Shown: positions 1-7,221, numbered from the stretch's first letter. The stretch: DNA of 7,221 nucleotides from Pseudomonadota bacterium (GCA_023433185.1 JAEZEN010000590.1:1-7221); one strand, 5' to 3'. Numbers and translations: made by a program. Notes: generated by a model not told the origin, from the letters alone.

Positions 1-118
1 CCGGGGCGTGTCAACGCGCGGGCGGCGTAGGTGTGGGGGGCAGCGCGGGGAGCGACCGGGGCCGGGCCACGCCGGCGAACGACGCGGGCGGCGCCGGAAC
101 CGTCGCGCCCTCCCCGGA

Positions 119-146
119 TGGACACGACGCGCGCGATGCCTATAGG
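119..146 (+). promoter_or_regulatory. Candidate sigma70-type promoter of glpR
   Basis: TGGACA at 119-124 matches the -35 consensus at five of six positions. After a 16-base spacer, TATAGG at 141-146 matches the -10 at four of six, including the leading TATA. Transcription would start near 152-154, leaving a leader of about 35 bases before the preferred glpR start at 190. The placement agrees with that start, because in-frame ATGs at 118 and 136 lie upstream of the predicted transcript start. Bases 1-118 are G+C-rich and I see no gene in them. The promoter is inferred from consensus only. Confidence 0.45.
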
Positions 147-172
147 AGTGCGCGGATCGGACCGTGCCGTCC

Positions 173-184
173 GGAAGGGAAAGG
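173..184 (+). promoter_or_regulatory. Ribosome binding site that sets the glpR start
   Basis: A purine run, GGAAGGGAAAGG, ends 5 bases before the GTG at 190. No comparable Shine-Dalgarno sequence with proper spacing precedes the in-frame ATGs at 31, 118 and 136. The in-frame GTG at 148 overlaps its only purine run. The GTG also gives the N-terminus expected for DeoR-family repressors, where the first helix begins a few residues after the start. Confidence 0.6.
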
Positions 185-189
185 GTTCC

Positions 190-999
190 GTGTCGCTCCA
201 GTTCACTTTTCGCCAGCAGCAGATCCTCGATCTCGCCAGGGAGAACGGCCGGGTCCTCGTCGAGGACCTGTCGCTGAAGTTCGACGTGACGCCGCAGACC
301 ATCCGCAAGGACCTGAACGACCTCTGCGACCAGCGCATCCTCACCCGGGTTCATGGCGGGGCGATCCTCTCCTCCGGCATCGAGAACGTCGCCTATGACG
401 CGCGCCGCGTGCTGGCGCAGACCGAGAAGGCGGGCATCGGCCGGCACGCGGCGGCCCTGATCCCGAACAACTCCTCCCTCTTCGTCAATATCGGCACGAC
501 CACCGAGGAGGTCGCGCGCCACCTCGTCCATCACGAGGGCCTGCTCGTGATCACCAACAACATTCACGTCGCCAACATCCTGACGCCCTCGGCGGGCATC
601 GACGTGATCGTCACCGGTGGCATGGTCCGGCGGAGCGACGGCGGCATCGTCGGCGAAAGCGCCATCGACTTCATCGCCCAGTTCAAGGTCGATCGCGCGG
701 TGATCGGCGTCTCGGCCATCGACGACGATGGCGCCCTGCTCGACTTCGACTTCCGCGAAGTCATGGCGGCACGCGCCATCATCAAGAACGCGCGCCACGT
801 GATTCTCGTTGCGGATGCCACGAAGTTCGCCCGGACGGCGCCGGTGCGCATCGGCCACATTTCCCAGGTGGACACCTTCGTCACCGACCGCCCGCCGCCC
901 GAGGCCATCACCGAGATCTGCCTGCACAGCGGGGTGGCGGTCGATGTCGCCCCCGGCTTCGACGCCAGCGGCGACGACGCCTCCGCCCCTGCGGACTGA
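190..999 (+). CDS. glpR: DeoR-family transcriptional repressor of glycerol metabolism (GlpR)
   Basis: Predicted cytoplasmic repressor of 269 residues from GTG 190; the family is usually 250-260. The N-terminal winged helix-turn-helix spans about residues 8-58: FRQQQIL begins helix 1, VTPQTIRKDL (33-42) is the recognition helix, and RVHGGA (53-58) closes the domain as in other DeoR proteins. The C-terminal sugar-phosphate sensor domain has the anion-binding loop NIGTTT (100-105), a TGGMVRRSDGGIVGE block, and GVSAID followed by LLDFDFREV, the pattern typical of GlpR. The known effector of this group is glycerol-3-phosphate, which releases the repressor from DNA. It lies directly upstream of glpD and the transporter genes, which are its likely targets. 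The last 13 residues (FDASGDDASAPAD) form an acidic, probably disordered tail. An ATG upstream would add up to 53 low-complexity Arg/Ala/Gly residues and is disfavoured. Confidence 0.9.
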   Translation: MSLQFTFRQQQILDLARENGRVLVEDLSLKFDVTPQTIRKDLNDLCDQRILTRVHGGAILSSGIENVAYDARRVLAQTEKAGIGRHAAALIPNNSSLFVNIGTTTEEVARHLVHHEGLLVITNNIHVANILTPSAGIDVIVTGGMVRRSDGGIVGESAIDFIAQFKVDRAVIGVSAIDDDGALLDFDFREVMAARAIIKNARHVILVADATKFARTAPVRIGHISQVDTFVTDRPPPEAITEICLHSGVAVDVAPGFDASGDDASAPAD

Positions 1000-1049
1000 C
1001 GATCAATCCTTCACGATCCGGACCGGGGTCCTGCCGCCCGCCGTGGCGT

Positions 1050-1082
1050 GCATGGGGCGCCATGCGTCGATTTCGCTTTTTT
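1050..1082 (+). terminator. Possible glpR terminator (short hairpin followed by a T-rich stretch)
   Basis: GCATGG (1050-1055) pairs perfectly with CCATGC (1060-1065) around a four-base loop, GGCG, and two wobble pairs could extend it. A T-rich stretch follows at 1071-1082, ending in six T. The stem is short and the T run begins several bases after it, so termination would be imperfect. Its place 51 bases after the glpR stop and before the glpD promoter region suits separation of the two transcripts. Confidence 0.35.
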
Positions 1083-1170
1083 CGTTTGTGTTTTCTTTTT
1101 CTTCGAATAATCTTCACTATAGCTTCGCACGACGCGCATCTCGCTTTCGCATTGCAGCATTCAGTGTTCG
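1072..1170 (+). promoter_or_regulatory. Phased TTCG array, candidate GlpR operator region
   Basis: TTCG occurs at 1072, 1081, 1102, 1124, 1146 and 1167. From the second copy on, the spacings are 21, 22, 22 and 21 bases, so the boxes face the same side of the helix. The last three are TTCGCA. TTC triplets also fall near the half-way points at 1093, 1113 and 1160. E. coli GlpR half-sites contain a TTCG core, and DeoR-family operators are often tandem repeats at one-turn or two-turn spacing. The array covers the A/T-rich block where the glpD promoter should lie and extends into the leader. Binding by the adjacent GlpR is inferred. Confidence 0.45.
1086..1122 (+). promoter_or_regulatory. Probable promoter zone of the glpD-transporter operon
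   Basis: This is the most A/T-rich segment of an otherwise G+C-rich window. AATAAT at 1106-1111 matches the -10 consensus at five of six positions. CACTAT (1115-1120) or CTATAG (1117-1122) are alternatives. No convincing -35 stands at the right distance; the nearest is TTGTGT at 1086-1091, only 14 bases upstream of AATAAT. The weak -35 may mean activator dependence or a wrong choice of -10. TTCG boxes at 1102 and 1124 flank the -10 candidates, which fits repression by occlusion. Confidence 0.4.
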
Positions 1171-1187
1171 CAACGCACAAAGCGAAA

Positions 1188-1212
1188 CCGGCCGAAGGCC
1201 GGGAGGGGAGGA
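1188..1212 (+). promoter_or_regulatory. Leader hairpin abutting the glpD ribosome binding site
   Basis: CCGGCC (1188-1193) pairs perfectly with GGCCGG (1197-1202) around the loop GAA. The strong Shine-Dalgarno run GGGAGGGGAGGA (1201-1212) starts at the last two bases of the stem and ends 2 bases before ATG 1215; its GGAGG-like core is several bases further back. The sequence just inside glpD repeats GGCCGGCC at 1220-1227, so the downstream arm has a competing partner. A role in translation control is inferred. Confidence 0.35.
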
Positions 1213-1214
1213 CA

Positions 1215-2744
1215 ATGCGGGCCGGCCGGACCTACGATCTGGCAGTGATTGGCGGCGGCGTGAACGGCTGCGGCATCGCGCGCGACGCCCAGGGCCGCGG
1301 CCTCAGCGTCTTCCTCGGCGAGATGGGCGACCTCGCGAGCGCCACCTCCTCCGCCTCGACCAAGCTCATCCATGGCGGACTGCGCTACCTCGAACTCTAC
1401 GAGTTCCGTCTCGTCCGCGAGGCGCTGATCGAACGCGAGGTCCTGCTCGCCACCGCCCCGCACATCATCTGGCCGCTGCGGTTTGTCCTCCCTCACCACA
1501 GCGGCCTGAGGCCGTGGCCGGTCATCCGGCTCGGCCTCTTCCTCTACGACCATCTCGGCGGACGCCGCCTCCTGCCGGCGACGACGAGCATCGACCTGCG
1601 CCGGGACGCGGTGGGTCGCCCGCTGAAGCCGGAGTATCGCCACGCGTTCGAGTATTCGGACTGCTGGGTCGACGATGCCCGCCTCGTCGTGCTCAACGCC
1701 CGGGACGCGGCCGACCGCGGCGCCGAGATCGCCACGCGGACGCGCTTCGTCGCCGCCCGCCGGCACCAGGACATCTGGCGGCTGACGCTCGAGGACCAGC
1801 GCACCAACGCCACCCGCGAGATCGCCGCGCGGGCCCTCGTGAACGCGGCCGGGCCGTGGGTGTCGGAGGTGCTGCGGGCCGTGGTCGGGCACAACACGCC
1901 CAGCCCCACCCGGCTGGTGAAGGGCAGCCACATCGTCGTCGAGCGCCTCTTCGACCACGACCGGGCCTACATCTTCCAGAACGCCGACGGACGCATCTGC
2001 TTCGCGATCCCCTACGAGCGCGAGTTCACGCTGGTCGGCACGACCGACGAGGATTTCCACGGTGATCCGGGAGCGATCGCGATCACCGAAGCCGAGACCG
2101 ACTATCTGCTTGCCGCCGTCAGCGAGTATCTCGCGACACCGGTCACCCGCGACCGGATCCGCTGGAGCTATGCGGGCGTCAGGCCGCTCTACGACGACGG
2201 CGCCGAGAAGGCCCAGGAGGCGACGCGGGACTATGTCCTCCGCCTCGATGCGCCCGACGGTGCGGCCCCGCTGCTCTCCGTGTTCGGCGGCAAGATCACC
2301 ACCTACCGGCGCCTCGCGGAGGAGGCACTTGCCCTCCTCGATGAGACCTTTCCCCACATGCGCGGCGCGTGGACCCGCTCCGCGACGCTGCCGGGCGGCG
2401 ACATCGCGCCGGGGCATTACGATGCATGGGCGCGCGCGCGGAGCGAGCACCACCGGACGATCGATCCGGCGCTCGTGGCCCGCCTCTGCCGTGCTTACGG
2501 GACACGGGTCGACGCGATCCTCGGCGACGTGGACGGCGCGGAGGATCTCGGCCCGGATTTCGGCGCCGGGCTCAGCCGGCGCGAGGTCGACTACCTGATC
2601 GAGCATGAATGGGCGGAGACCACCGAGGACATCCTGTGGCGGCGCTCCAAGCTCGGACTGCATATCGGCGACGACGGCCGTGCCGCCCTCGAGGCCTATC
2701 TCGCGGGCCTCCGCACGCAGGCGCAGGCTGTCGGCGCGACATGA
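1215..2744 (+). CDS. glpD: Aerobic glycerol-3-phosphate dehydrogenase, FAD-dependent
   Basis: Oxidises sn-glycerol-3-phosphate to dihydroxyacetone phosphate and passes electrons through FAD to membrane quinone. The predicted protein has 509 residues, close to the 501 of E. coli GlpD. The FAD-binding Rossmann motif IGGGVNGCG is at 12-20, with the ribose-binding acidic residue E36 at the end of the second strand. ATSSASTKLIHGGLRYLE (43-60) is a GlpD hallmark; R57 and Y58 align with substrate-site R54 and Y55 of E. coli. R323 (GVRPLYDDG) and K360 (FGGKITTYR) sit in the conserved substrate and FAD-contact segments. The C-terminal cap ends with the typical DILWRRSKLGL. ATG 1215 is chosen for its strong purine-rich site and because the in-frame ATG at 1062 would prepend 51 unrelated residues across the promoter region. 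It is probably the first gene of the operon that continues into the transporter. Confidence 0.96.
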   Translation: MRAGRTYDLAVIGGGVNGCGIARDAQGRGLSVFLGEMGDLASATSSASTKLIHGGLRYLELYEFRLVREALIEREVLLATAPHIIWPLRFVLPHHSGLRPWPVIRLGLFLYDHLGGRRLLPATTSIDLRRDAVGRPLKPEYRHAFEYSDCWVDDARLVVLNARDAADRGAEIATRTRFVAARRHQDIWRLTLEDQRTNATREIAARALVNAAGPWVSEVLRAVVGHNTPSPTRLVKGSHIVVERLFDHDRAYIFQNADGRICFAIPYEREFTLVGTTDEDFHGDPGAIAITEAETDYLLAAVSEYLATPVTRDRIRWSYAGVRPLYDDGAEKAQEATRDYVLRLDAPDGAAPLLSVFGGKITTYRRLAEEALALLDETFPHMRGAWTRSATLPGGDIAPGHYDAWARARSEHHRTIDPALVARLCRAYGTRVDAILGDVDGAEDLGPDFGAGLSRREVDYLIEHEWAETTEDILWRRSKLGLHIGDDGRAALEAYLAGLRTQAQAVGAT

Positions 2745-2753
2745 GACACGCCA

Positions 2754-2769
2754 CGCCGCCATGGCGGCG
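2754..2769. repeat. Perfect 16-bp palindrome just after glpD
   Basis: CGCCGCCATGGCGGCG is fully self-complementary and starts 9 bases after the glpD stop. As RNA it can form a 6-bp stem with the loop CATG. No T run follows, so it is not a classic terminator. It may act as an RNA-stabilising or attenuating element, or as a DNA-binding site. Confidence 0.5.
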
Positions 2770-2795
2770 CGGCCGACTTTCGATGATCGGCGTTC

Positions 2796-2812
2796 GCGGG
2801 CGTCACGCCCGC
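2796..2812 (+). promoter_or_regulatory. Strong hairpin in the glpD-glpV gap
   Basis: GCGGGCG (2796-2802) and CGCCCGC (2806-2812) form a perfect 7-bp, all G-C stem with the three-base loop TCA. No T tract follows. A stem of this strength in a 154-base intergenic gap could pause polymerase, block exonucleases or mark an RNase cut point, which would let glpD and glpV messages accumulate to different levels. This role is inferred. Confidence 0.5.
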
Positions 2813-2832
2813 AGCGTCCGGCCAGCGATAAT

Positions 2833-2865
2833 GCCGGGAGCGAGCAACGGCGCGCTCCCCCCGGC
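2833..2865 (+). promoter_or_regulatory. Bulged hairpin upstream of the glpV ribosome binding site
   Basis: GCCG (2833-2836) pairs with CGGC (2862-2865), and GGAGCG (2837-2842) pairs with CGCTCC (2853-2858). The only interruption is a three-C bulge (2859-2861), and the loop has 10 bases. It ends about 20 bases before the GGAGG at 2886-2890, so it would leave the glpV start exposed and might protect the 5' end of a processed glpV message. Confidence 0.4.
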
Positions 2866-2898
2866 AACAAGAAGAGCGCCACATTGGAGGAAGCGAAC

Positions 2899-4638
<1,740 letters not shown>

Positions 4639-4651
4639 CACGAACGACCTA

Positions 4652-4687
4652 CCTTCCGGGGCGGACCTTCGGGTACGCTCCGGAAGG
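4652..4687 (+). promoter_or_regulatory. UUCG-capped stem-loop after the binding-protein gene
   Basis: CCTTCCGGGGCG (4652-4663) pairs with CGCTCCGGAAGG (4676-4687) over 12 bp, with one G-U pair. After a G-A mismatch the stem continues with ACC/GGT and closes on TTCG (4668-4671), the C(UUCG)G tetraloop known for exceptional stability. It begins 13 bases after the glpV stop. No T tract follows, so full termination is unlikely. Stem-loops in this position are known in other ABC operons (for example malE-malF) to protect the upstream message from 3' exonucleases and give excess binding protein over membrane parts. Confidence 0.7.
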
Positions 4688-4715
4688 GCTCCGCCAGATC
4701 AGAATAAGAAGCGGA

Positions 4716-4728
4716 CCCCGGAAGGAAA
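4716..4728 (+). promoter_or_regulatory. glpS ribosome-binding region overlapping a second copy of a hairpin arm
   Basis: The purine run GGAAGGAAA (4720-4728) is the best Shine-Dalgarno candidate for glpS, although its GGAAGG core ends 13 bases before ATG 4739, further than usual. CCCCGGAAGG (4716-4725) is the exact reverse complement of CCTTCCGGGG (4652-4661), the left arm of the upstream hairpin. CCGGAAGG therefore occurs twice, at 4680-4687 and 4718-4725, and the left arm can pair with either copy. Confidence 0.45.
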
Positions 4729-4738
4729 CGCGGCCGAG

Positions 4739-5815
4739 ATGTCCCTCGAGCTCAGGAACGTGACCTATCGCGTCGGCGCCGATGTCCACATCGGCGAGAC
4801 CAGCCTCGTGCTCGAGGAAGGCTCCTTCAACGTCCTCCTTGGCCCGACGCTCGCCGGCAAGACCACGCTCATGCAGATCATGGCGGGGCTGATCCAGCCG
4901 ACGACCGGGGAGGTCTATTTCCGCGGCAGGAACGTGCGCGGCGTGCGCGTGCAGAAGCGCAACGTCGCCATGGTTTACCAGCAGTTCATCAACTACCCGA
5001 ACTTCACCGTCTACGAGAACATCGCCTCGCCGCTCCGGGTCGCGGGCGCCTCGAAGGCGGAGATCAGGGAGAAGGTCGGGCGGACGGCGGAACTGCTCCG
5101 CCTCACGCCCATGCTCGACCGGCGCCCCGGCGAACTGTCGGGCGGCCAGCAGCAGCGCACGGCGATCGCCCGCGCCCTGGTCAAGGATTCCGACCTCATC
5201 CTCCTCGACGAGCCTCTCGCCAATCTCGACTACAAGCTTCGCGAGGAGCTCCGCGAGGAGCTGCCGCGCTTCTTCGAGGGCGGCCGCCGCGTCGTCGCCT
5301 ATGCCACCACCGAACCGACCGAGGCCCTCCTGTTCGGAGGCAACACGGCAACGCTCCACGAGGGCCGGATCACCCAGTTCGGGCCGACGGCGGAAACCTA
5401 TCGACGCCCGGCCGACCTGGTGACGGCGCAGGTCTTCTCGGATCCGCCGCTCAATACGACCGCCGTCCGCAAGCACGGCGAGAGGGTCGTCATCGGCGAG
5501 GCCGTCACGCTGCCGACGGGACGGGTCGGCGCGACGATCCCGGACGGCGACTACACGCTCGGCATCCGGCCGCACCACATCAGCCCTGCCGAACGCGATG
5601 GCGGCGCAGCGGTAGAGGGGCGGGTGATCATCGCCGAGCTCAGCGGCTCTGAAAGCGTCGTCCATTTCGAGCTCGACGGCCGGACCTGGGTGTCCCAGTC
5701 GCATGGCATCCACCCCTTCGAGGTGGGGGCGATGGCCCGTCTCTTCATCGACATGGACCAGTGCTTCTTCTTCGACCCCGGGGGCCGGTTCGTCGCCGGA
5801 GGCGGATATGGCTAG
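4739..5815 (+). CDS. glpS: Glycerol ABC transporter ATP-binding subunit GlpS
   Basis: ATPase of 358 residues in the MalK/CUT1-like class, acting at the inner face of the membrane with GlpT. Walker A is GPTLAGKTT (35-43), with L38 replacing the usual glycine or serine. The Q-loop residue is Q81 (MVYQQF). The signature LSGGQ (133-137) is intact, and Walker B LILLDEP (153-159) keeps D157 and the catalytic E158. The D-loop is ANLD (161-164). The switch region reads YATTEPTEA (188-196), which aligns with the common YVTHDQ-EA, so the H-loop histidine is replaced by T191. Residues from about 240 form the regulatory TOBE-like domain, with GIRPHHI near 275. The stop lies inside the glpT start region, an 8-base overlap that suggests translational coupling. 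The subunit name rests on these motif changes, which I recall from the rhizobial GlpS family, and on gene order. Confidence 0.87.
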   Translation: MSLELRNVTYRVGADVHIGETSLVLEEGSFNVLLGPTLAGKTTLMQIMAGLIQPTTGEVYFRGRNVRGVRVQKRNVAMVYQQFINYPNFTVYENIASPLRVAGASKAEIREKVGRTAELLRLTPMLDRRPGELSGGQQQRTAIARALVKDSDLILLDEPLANLDYKLREELREELPRFFEGGRRVVAYATTEPTEALLFGGNTATLHEGRITQFGPTAETYRRPADLVTAQVFSDPPLNTTAVRKHGERVVIGEAVTLPTGRVGATIPDGDYTLGIRPHHISPAERDGGAAVEGRVIIAELSGSESVVHFELDGRTWVSQSHGIHPFEVGAMARLFIDMDQCFFFDPGGRFVAGGGYG

Positions 5816-6875
5816 GATCACCCTCGAGAACCTCAGGCACAGCTACACCGCCGAGCCGGGACCGGATGTCGACTGGGCGCTCAAGCGCGTCGATCTCGAC
5901 ATCGCCGACGGCGGGGCCTATGCGCTGCTCGGCCCCTCGGGCTGCGGCAAGACCACGCTGCTCAACCTCATCTCGGGCCTGCTGCGCCCGACCGAGGGGC
6001 GCATCCTCTTCGATGGACGCGACGTCACCGACACTTCGCCCGAGACGCGCAACATCGCCCAGGTCTTCCAGTTCCCGGTCATCTACGACACGATGACCGT
6101 CTACGCCAATCTCGCCTTCCCGCTCCGCAATCGCGGCGTCCCCGAAGCCGAGGTGGACGCCCGCGTGCGCGAGATCGCGGCCATGCTGGAGCTGGAGGCG
6201 ACGCTGAAGCGGCGGGCCGCCGGCCTCACCGCCGACGGCAAGCAGAAGATCTCGCTCGGCCGCGGACTGGTGCGCTCCGACGTCAACGTCATCATGTTCG
6301 ACGAGCCGCTGACGGTGATCGACCCGCACCTCAAGTGGGTCCTGCGATCCAAGCTCAAGGAGCTGCACCAGCGCATCCGGCGCACGATGATCTACGTCAC
6401 CCACGACCAGACCGAGGCGCTGACCTTCGCCGACGAGGTGGTGGTGATGAACGAGGGCGAGATCGTCCAGGTCGGCACGCCGATCGAGCTGTTCGAGCGC
6501 CCGCGGCACACCTTCGTCGGCCATTTCATCGGCTCGCCGGGGATGAACGTGCTGCCCTGCGAACTCGACGGCGGCATCGTCCGGTTCGCCGGCCATGCGG
6601 TCGAGACGGCCAACGCCGCGGCGGCCAGGGCCAACGGCAAGCGGCTCCAGCTCGGGGTCCGCCCCGAGTTCGTCCGCCTCGCCGAGAACGGGCTGCCGAT
6701 CGACATCGTCAAGGTACTGGATGCCGGGCGCGACCGCATCGTCGAGACCCGGGCCGCCGGCAGCACGATCAAGCTGCTCGCCCGCGAGGACGAGGCGATC
6801 CCCGAGAACAAGGCTCATGTCCGCTTCGACCCGGCGCAGACCCGGATCTACGAAGACGGCTGGATGGTGACGTGA
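5808..6875 (+). CDS. glpT: Glycerol ABC transporter ATP-binding subunit GlpT
   Basis: Second ATPase, 355 residues, expected to pair with GlpS. This is not the glycerol-3-phosphate permease of E. coli that shares the name. Walker A GPSGCGKTT (42-50) is canonical, Q88 is the Q-loop residue, Walker B is VIMFDEP (161-167) with D165 and E166, and H199 (YVTHDQ) is present. The signature is degenerate: LTADGK (140-145) stands where LSGGQ is expected, followed by QKISLGRGLV, which aligns with the usual post-signature helix. The D-loop is also unusual, TVID (169-172). The C-terminal part from about 240 is a TOBE-like domain with GVRPEFV (283-289). ATG 5808 has GGAGG at 5798-5802, five bases away, and overlaps the end of glpS. 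An upstream in-frame ATG at 5703 would add 35 residues that duplicate glpS coding sequence and is rejected. Confidence 0.88.
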   Translation: MARITLENLRHSYTAEPGPDVDWALKRVDLDIADGGAYALLGPSGCGKTTLLNLISGLLRPTEGRILFDGRDVTDTSPETRNIAQVFQFPVIYDTMTVYANLAFPLRNRGVPEAEVDARVREIAAMLELEATLKRRAAGLTADGKQKISLGRGLVRSDVNVIMFDEPLTVIDPHLKWVLRSKLKELHQRIRRTMIYVTHDQTEALTFADEVVVMNEGEIVQVGTPIELFERPRHTFVGHFIGSPGMNVLPCELDGGIVRFAGHAVETANAAAARANGKRLQLGVRPEFVRLAENGLPIDIVKVLDAGRDRIVETRAAGSTIKLLAREDEAIPENKAHVRFDPAQTRIYEDGWMVT

Positions 6876-6885
6876 GGGCGGCGCG

Positions 6886-7221
6886 ATGAACAGGGCGGTC
6901 AACCACAAGGCATGGTTCTTCGTCGCGCCGGTCGTGCTGCTGGTGATGTTCAACGCCCTCATCCCGCTGATGACGGTGGTGAACTTCTCGGTGCAGGAGA
7001 CCTTCGGCGACAACGTCTTCTTTTGGGCCGGCCTGCAGTGGTTCGAGAACGTCCTGAACTCCCAGCGCTTTCATGCGGCCCTGCTCCGCTCGCTGCTCTT
7101 CACCGGCCTGGTCCTCCTGATCCAGATCCCCCTCGGCCTCGCGATCGCGCTGTCGATGCCGCGACGCGGGCCATGGGTGTCGGTGTGCCTCGTCCTGATG
7201 GCGCTGCCGCTCCTCATTCCG
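6886..7221 (+). CDS. glpP: Glycerol ABC transporter permease GlpP (partial, 5' end only)
   Basis: The first 112 codons of a MalF-type inner-membrane permease; the reading frame is open to the window edge. A short basic N-terminus (MNRAVNHKAW) leads into a first membrane segment at about 10-33 (FFVAPVVLLVMF). A periplasmic stretch carries SVQETFG and the FFWAGLQWFENVL block typical of sugar permeases at this point. Membrane segment 2 is at about 66-90 (LLRSLLFTGLVLLIQIPLG), and a third begins near 97. The EAA cytoplasmic loop that contacts the ATPases would lie beyond the window. ATG 6886 starts 10 bases after the glpT stop, with GAGGG (6874-6878) overlapping that stop as a modest ribosome site. 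The position right after glpT matches glpP in the rhizobial operon. Confidence 0.87.
   Translation, partial: MNRAVNHKAWFFVAPVVLLVMFNALIPLMTVVNFSVQETFGDNVFFWAGLQWFENVLNSQRFHAALLRSLLFTGLVLLIQIPLGLAIALSMPRRGPWVSVCLVLMALPLLIP

Noticed and set aside
158..173. CGGAC-loop-GTCCG hairpin before the glpR ribosome site
   Set aside because: A 5-bp stem in G+C-rich DNA is expected by chance and it barely touches the Shine-Dalgarno.
31..189. N-terminal extension of GlpR from ATG 31, 118 or 136
   Set aside because: The added residues are low complexity and no suitable ribosome site precedes these codons. The predicted promoter at 119-146 lies downstream of two of them and over the third.
1020..1031. GGACC-GG-GGTCC inverted repeat after glpR
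   Set aside because: The loop would be two bases, so only four pairs can form, and no T tract follows. The hairpin at 1050-1065 is the better terminator candidate.
1062..1214. N-terminal extension of GlpD from an in-frame ATG at 1062
   Set aside because: It would read through the A/T-rich promoter block, lacks a ribosome site, and adds 51 residues absent from the GlpD family. ATG 1215 has a strong site and a family-like start.
809..2065. Long + strand frame overlapping glpR and glpD in another phase
   Set aside because: The translation is Arg/Pro-rich low complexity, the signature of an out-of-phase reading of G+C-rich genes. It also spans the promoter region.
2827..2832. GATAAT as a -10 for an internal glpV promoter
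   Set aside because: No -35-like hexamer is found 15-19 bases upstream, and the box lies next to or within predicted hairpins. A single five-of-six match is weak evidence.
4652..4687. Reading the glpV-glpS hairpin as an intrinsic terminator that ends the operon
   Set aside because: There is no T run after the stem, and glpS, glpT and glpP follow on the same strand without an evident promoter in the gap.

Overview
The window is one side of a glycerol uptake and catabolism locus, all on the + strand, from a high-G+C bacterium. The genes closely resemble the Rhizobium-type glycerol ABC transporter system: a DeoR-family GlpR, an FAD glycerol-3-phosphate dehydrogenase, a long GlpV-type binding protein, and two paired ATPases. 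That points to an alphaproteobacterium, probably Hyphomicrobiales or a close relative. This taxonomic call rests on protein resemblance, since nothing in the window is a taxonomic marker.

Layout: 1-189 is a leader with a plausible promoter. 190-999 is the repressor gene glpR. 1000-1214 is the control region, with a possible glpR terminator hairpin, an A/T-rich block, and an array of TTCG boxes spaced 21-22 bp apart. 1215-2744 is glpD. 2745-2898 is a 154-base gap with three hairpins. 2899-4638 is the periplasmic binding protein gene (glpV type). 4639-4738 is a 100-base gap holding a strong UUCG-capped hairpin and a second copy of one hairpin arm over the ribosome-binding region of the next gene. 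4739-5815 (glpS) and 5808-6875 (glpT) are ATPases overlapping by 8 bases. From 6886 to the window end is the start of the first permease gene (glpP), cut by the edge.

How it works: GlpV should capture glycerol in the periplasm and pass it to a permease pair (GlpP, and presumably GlpQ beyond the edge) driven by a GlpS-GlpT ATPase pair. Glycerol would be phosphorylated by a kinase not seen here. GlpD oxidises glycerol-3-phosphate to dihydroxyacetone phosphate and feeds electrons to quinone. GlpR would repress the operon until glycerol-3-phosphate accumulates.

I do not see a wholly new system. The most interesting points are the complementary loss of ATPase motifs in GlpS and GlpT, which predicts one intact and one degenerate ATP site; the RNA structures at the borders of glpD, glpV and glpS; and the binding-protein gene placed between glpD and glpS. 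There is no sign of mobile elements, CRISPR, tRNA or rRNA.
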